Shown here: in pieces, positions 61,347-64,000 of the stretch
Layout: the number at the start of each line of letters is the position of its first letter
Position numbering within the stretch: position 1 is the stretch's first letter
Assembly (NCBI GenBank): GCA_044228795.1
Contig: JBGAUE010000001.1
Location: forward strand, 124,001-188,000
Length of the DNA stretch: 64,000 bases
DNA from: M0108 sp044228795
GTDB taxonomy: Bacteria; Pseudomonadota; Gammaproteobacteria; Chromatiales; Chromatiaceae
Direction of reading: 5' to 3'
Translations under genes and position numbers: made by a program
The notes under the pieces: model-generated
What the model saw: the letters and a program-made list of their open reading frames with translations, nothing else
The model's database searches: none
Told to the model about the DNA's origin: nothing

Positions 61347-61721
61347 ATGATACAGTCCTACCGATCCGACAATCGCGGCTTCAGCCTGATCGGCACCCTG
61401 ATCTGGGTTCTGCTCATTGTTGGCGCGGCATCCGCGGGACTCAAGCTGGGGCCCCATTACCTGCAATTCTGGACCGTGCGCACCGTCATGGATGATACGG
61501 CCCGAGACCCGGACGCGGCGACGATGGGACGCCAGGCCATCATCCAAACCCTGGAAAAAAAGCTTTACATTAATGAGGTACGATCGGTTAAGAACGAAAG
61601 CTTTAGCTTCGAGAAGACCGATACCGGTCGAATTCTGGGCGTCCATTACGAGATCCGAGAGCACCTGTTTGCTAATCTCGACGCCGTATTGACCTTCGAC
61701 CACCAGACCCTCTTTCCCTGA
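61347..61721 (+). CDS. DUF4845 family membrane protein
   Basis: This small (124 residues) protein has one N-terminal helix (GFSLIGTLIWVLLIVGAASAG, with a pilin-like GFSL start) and a mixed soluble domain of about 85 residues. The family is regularly found between lepB and rnc in Gammaproteobacteria and has no known function. The gene starts 35 bases after lepB and ends two bases before the rnc GTG, so it is translationally linked. The prepilin-like opening may be coincidental. Confidence 0.87.
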   Translation: MIQSYRSDNRGFSLIGTLIWVLLIVGAASAGLKLGPHYLQFWTVRTVMDDTARDPDAATMGRQAIIQTLEKKLYINEVRSVKNESFSFEKTDTGRILGVHYEIREHLFANLDAVLTFDHQTLFP

Positions 61722-61723
61722 GC

Positions 61724-62404
61724 GTGGTTGGGGACCCCAGCCGTCTGGCCCGAATCCTCGGGTATTCCTTTGCCCATCCGGACCTCCTGATCCAGGCCCT
61801 GACCCATCGCAGCGCCCCTGGGATTAGTAATGAGCGGCTGGAGTTTTTGGGCGATGCCCTGCTGGGCTTCGTGATTGCCGAGGCGCTTTGGCAGCTGCTG
61901 CCTGAGGCCGATGAGGGCGACTTGAGCCGTACCCGCGCCTCCCTGGTCAAGAAGGAGGCCCTAGCCCGCCTGGCGCGGCTCATCAAGCTTGGCGACTATC
62001 TTCGCCTGGGCCCCGGCGAATCCCGTACCGGCGCCCACGGCCGGGACTCCATCCTGGAGGATGCCTTGGAGGCTGTTTTTGGCGCCGTTTTTTTGGATGC
62101 CGGATTTGAGCCTGCCAAGACCTTAATCTTGAAGCTGTTTCGTGAGCCTTTGGCCGAGGCGGTTAACCAGGGTCAAATCAAGGATCCCAAGACCCGTCTC
62201 CAGGAGGGCTTGCAGGCCGGTAAGCGTCCCTTGCCCCTCTATGAAATCCTCGCGATCGGCGGTAGCCAACATGAGCAATCCTTTCGCGTCGCCTGTTTGC
62301 TCCCGGACACTGGCCAAACTACCCAAGGCAGCGGCACCAGTCGCCGCCGCGCCGAACAAGAGGCGGCGGAACTCATGCTGGAACAGATCGCTCATGACAT
62401 CTGA
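61724..62404 (+). CDS. rnc: Ribonuclease III
   Basis: This double-strand-specific endoribonuclease processes rRNA and mRNAs. The 226 residues have the signature ERLEFLGDALLGF, the second metal-binding stretch EDALEAVFGAVFLDAG, and a C-terminal dsRNA-binding domain (DPKTRLQEGLQAGKRPLPLY...). The start codon is GTG at 61724. Its end overlaps era by 11 bases, the usual coupling. Confidence 0.97.
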   Translation: MVGDPSRLARILGYSFAHPDLLIQALTHRSAPGISNERLEFLGDALLGFVIAEALWQLLPEADEGDLSRTRASLVKKEALARLARLIKLGDYLRLGPGESRTGAHGRDSILEDALEAVFGAVFLDAGFEPAKTLILKLFREPLAEAVNQGQIKDPKTRLQEGLQAGKRPLPLYEILAIGGSQHEQSFRVACLLPDTGQTTQGSGTSRRRAEQEAAELMLEQIAHDI

Positions 62405-63326
62405 TACACCCCATGCCGAGATATCCTATTCAGAGACCTCGAATCGCTGTGGTCAGGTCGCCATCATCGGCCGGCCCAACGTGGGTAAATCGACGCTGCT
62501 CAACCGCATCCTTGGCCTCAAGCTGGCCATCACCTCCCACAAAGCCCAGACCACGCGCCACACCATCCTGGGTATCCAGACCACCTCTCGTGGCCAGGCC
62601 ATTTTCGTCGATACGCCGGGCATCCACCAACGCGGGGAGGGCGCCCTCAACCGCTACCTCAATCGCACGGCGCGGGCCGTTATGGGCGATGTCGATCTGG
62701 CCCTGCTACTCGTCGAAGCCGGGCGCTTTTCACGGGAAGACGAGCAGGCCCTGCGCGCCTTGGCGGACGCTAAGACGCCGGTCATTGCCGTGGTCAATAA
62801 GATCGACCTGGTTGCCGATAAGGAACGGCTGCTGCCTTACCTTCGCGAATTGGCCACGCGGCACCCCTTTGTCGAATTGGTCCCGGTCTCGGCGAAGCGT
62901 GGCGATCAGATGGATAGGCTCTTGGAGTTAGTCATCGCCTGCCTGCCTGAGGGGGACAATATCTATCCTGAGGACCAGCTTACGGATCGTTCCGAGCGCT
63001 TCCTGGCGGGTGAACTCCTGCGAGAACAGATCATGCAGCGTTACGGCCAGGAATTGCCCTACAAGACCACGGTGGAGATCGAGCGCTTTGTCGAGGAGGA
63101 GGGGCGGTATCTGATCAACGCTCTGATCTGGGTCGAGCGCGATAGCCAGAAGGCCATCCTGATTGGCCGTCGGGGCGCGGCCATGAAGGCCGCCGCCAGC
63201 CAGGCCCGCCAGGAGATGCAAAAGTTATTCGGTTGCCCGGTCCATCTAGAGGTCTGGGTCAAGGTCAAGAAAAGCTGGTCCAGCGACGAGGCAGCCCTGG
63301 CGAGCCTCGGCTACGGGGACGCCTGA
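62394..63326 (+). CDS. era: GTPase Era
   Basis: Era binds 16S rRNA and aids small-subunit assembly. The 310 residues contain G1 (IIGRPNVGKSTLLN), G3 (VDTPGIHQ), G4 (VVNKIDLV) and a KH domain with ILIGRRGAAMKAAASQA near residue 250. The long open frame from 62142 covers rnc; the ATG at 62394 is the true start. It is followed by recO after 13 bases. Confidence 0.97.
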   Translation: MTSDTPHAEISYSETSNRCGQVAIIGRPNVGKSTLLNRILGLKLAITSHKAQTTRHTILGIQTTSRGQAIFVDTPGIHQRGEGALNRYLNRTARAVMGDVDLALLLVEAGRFSREDEQALRALADAKTPVIAVVNKIDLVADKERLLPYLRELATRHPFVELVPVSAKRGDQMDRLLELVIACLPEGDNIYPEDQLTDRSERFLAGELLREQIMQRYGQELPYKTTVEIERFVEEEGRYLINALIWVERDSQKAILIGRRGAAMKAAASQARQEMQKLFGCPVHLEVWVKVKKSWSSDEAALASLGYGDA

Positions 63327-63339
63327 TCGGAGCTCGTGC

Positions 63340-64000
63340 ATGGGAGGTTCGATCACCCGTGAACCCCTGCGGCGCTGCTTTGTCCTACATCGGCGCGACT
63401 ATGGCAATACCAGCCTGATACTCGACTTCTTTTGCGGCGAGACCGGGCGCCTGCCGGTCCTGGCTAAGGGTGCCAAACGCGGGCGTTTGCCCGCCTCCGC
63501 CATTCTCCAGCCTTTTCGCCCCCTCTGGGCAAGTTGGACTGGCCGGGGGGAGGTGCGGACCCTTACCTGCGCCGAGCCCGCTGGCAAGGCACTGGAATTA
63601 ACTGGCCAAGCCATGTTTTGCGGCTTTTATCTCAATGAACTGCTTATACGGCTCCTAGGGCGGGGCATTCCCCATCCAGATCTCTTTGCCTTCTATCACG
63701 CCGCCCTGGCTGCCCTGGCGGGGGGCGAGCCGTTGGAGGCCAGTCTGCGCCAGTTCGAGTTGCGCCTCCTCGGCGAGATCGGTTACGGTCCCCTGCTGGA
63801 TCAGGACGAGGACGGTCCGGTAACCCCAGGGGGGTGCTACCGGTACGGTGCTGGGCAGCCATTGCGCCGAGTGGTGGCGGGGGAGGGCGGAACTCAGGCC
63901 ATTTCCGGCGCGACCCTGCTGGCCTTGGCGGCGGGCAATCCCCTGGATGACGACCAAATGAGGCGCGAGGCTCGCCACCTCCTGCGTAGCCTGCTTGCGC
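63340..64000 (+). CDS. recO: DNA repair protein RecO, partial
   Basis: RecO helps RecF and RecR load RecA at gaps. The visible 220 codons show the N-terminal OB-fold opening (FVLHRRDYGNTSLILDFF, then VLAKGAKRGR) and the middle part (GFYLNELLIRLLGRG, FELRLLGEIGYGP) typical of Gammaproteobacteria. The ATG at 63340 lies 13 bases after era. The reading frame is still open at the window end. The next gene by convention would be pdxJ, which cannot be checked here. Confidence 0.93.
   Translation, partial: MGGSITREPLRRCFVLHRRDYGNTSLILDFFCGETGRLPVLAKGAKRGRLPASAILQPFRPLWASWTGRGEVRTLTCAEPAGKALELTGQAMFCGFYLNELLIRLLGRGIPHPDLFAFYHAALAALAGGEPLEASLRQFELRLLGEIGYGPLLDQDEDGPVTPGGCYRYGAGQPLRRVVAGEGGTQAISGATLLALAAGNPLDDDQMRREARHLLRSLLA

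Overview
The window is GC-rich, densely coded bacterial chromosome, and almost every gene has its closest familiar form in Gammaproteobacteria. A Tat-exported high-potential iron-sulfur protein with the four spaced cysteines of the Chromatium type (20759-21103) points to a purple sulfur bacterium (Chromatiaceae-like) or a close relative. A sucrose plus trehalose osmolyte locus also fits a salt-exposed member of that group. The genus is inference. No rRNA, tRNA, CRISPR array or complete insertion sequence was seen.

Layout. 1-2395 (-): glycine cleavage genes gcvT-gcvH-gcvPA, the last running off the window. 2561-6495 (+): manC (GDP-mannose supply), the ATPase ychF and a fold-III amino acid decarboxylase. 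6690-10467 (-): a patatin-like lipoprotein followed by tmcA. 10615-16533 (+): a tripartite RND efflux system; its tolC-like gene has its own well-formed sigma-70 promoter. 16558-18923 (+): aroC and an MFS transporter. 18924-25043: an orphan one-helix protein, an NlpC/P60 lipoprotein, HiPIP with a clear terminator, a membrane protein, cysZ and two SPFH proteins. 25028-28407 (-): dctQM, then a ParD/RelE-type toxin-antitoxin pair whose toxin gene overlaps a soluble PDC-sensor gene by 4 bases.

29120-45916 (-) is a compatible-solute region. The first block is otsA (fused to a membrane sensor-like N-terminus), otsB, a GH15 glycosidase, a class B PBP and an FtsW/RodA protein, with overlaps or short gaps throughout. 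The second block is sucrose-phosphate synthase, sucrose-phosphatase, fructokinase and amylosucrase. Between them lies a lower-GC cadmium/zinc ATPase gene, flanked by a broken DUF4338/DruA-like remnant that is not visible as a long open frame. A diguanylate cyclase gene with a damaged 5' end, a CPA-type antiporter, ppsA and nadB follow on the minus strand.

53803-58036 (+) is the envelope-stress cluster rpoE-rseA-rseB-rseC-mucD, preceded by a sigma-E-like promoter and closed by a strong terminator. 58618-64000 (+) is the conserved lepA-lepB-DUF4845-rnc-era-recO run.

The most unusual item is a 312-bp repeat present twice in opposite orientation (47091-47402 and 58120-58431). I could find one mismatch between the copies. 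It is rich in nested hairpins. One copy sits at the broken start of the diguanylate cyclase gene, the other between mucD and lepA.
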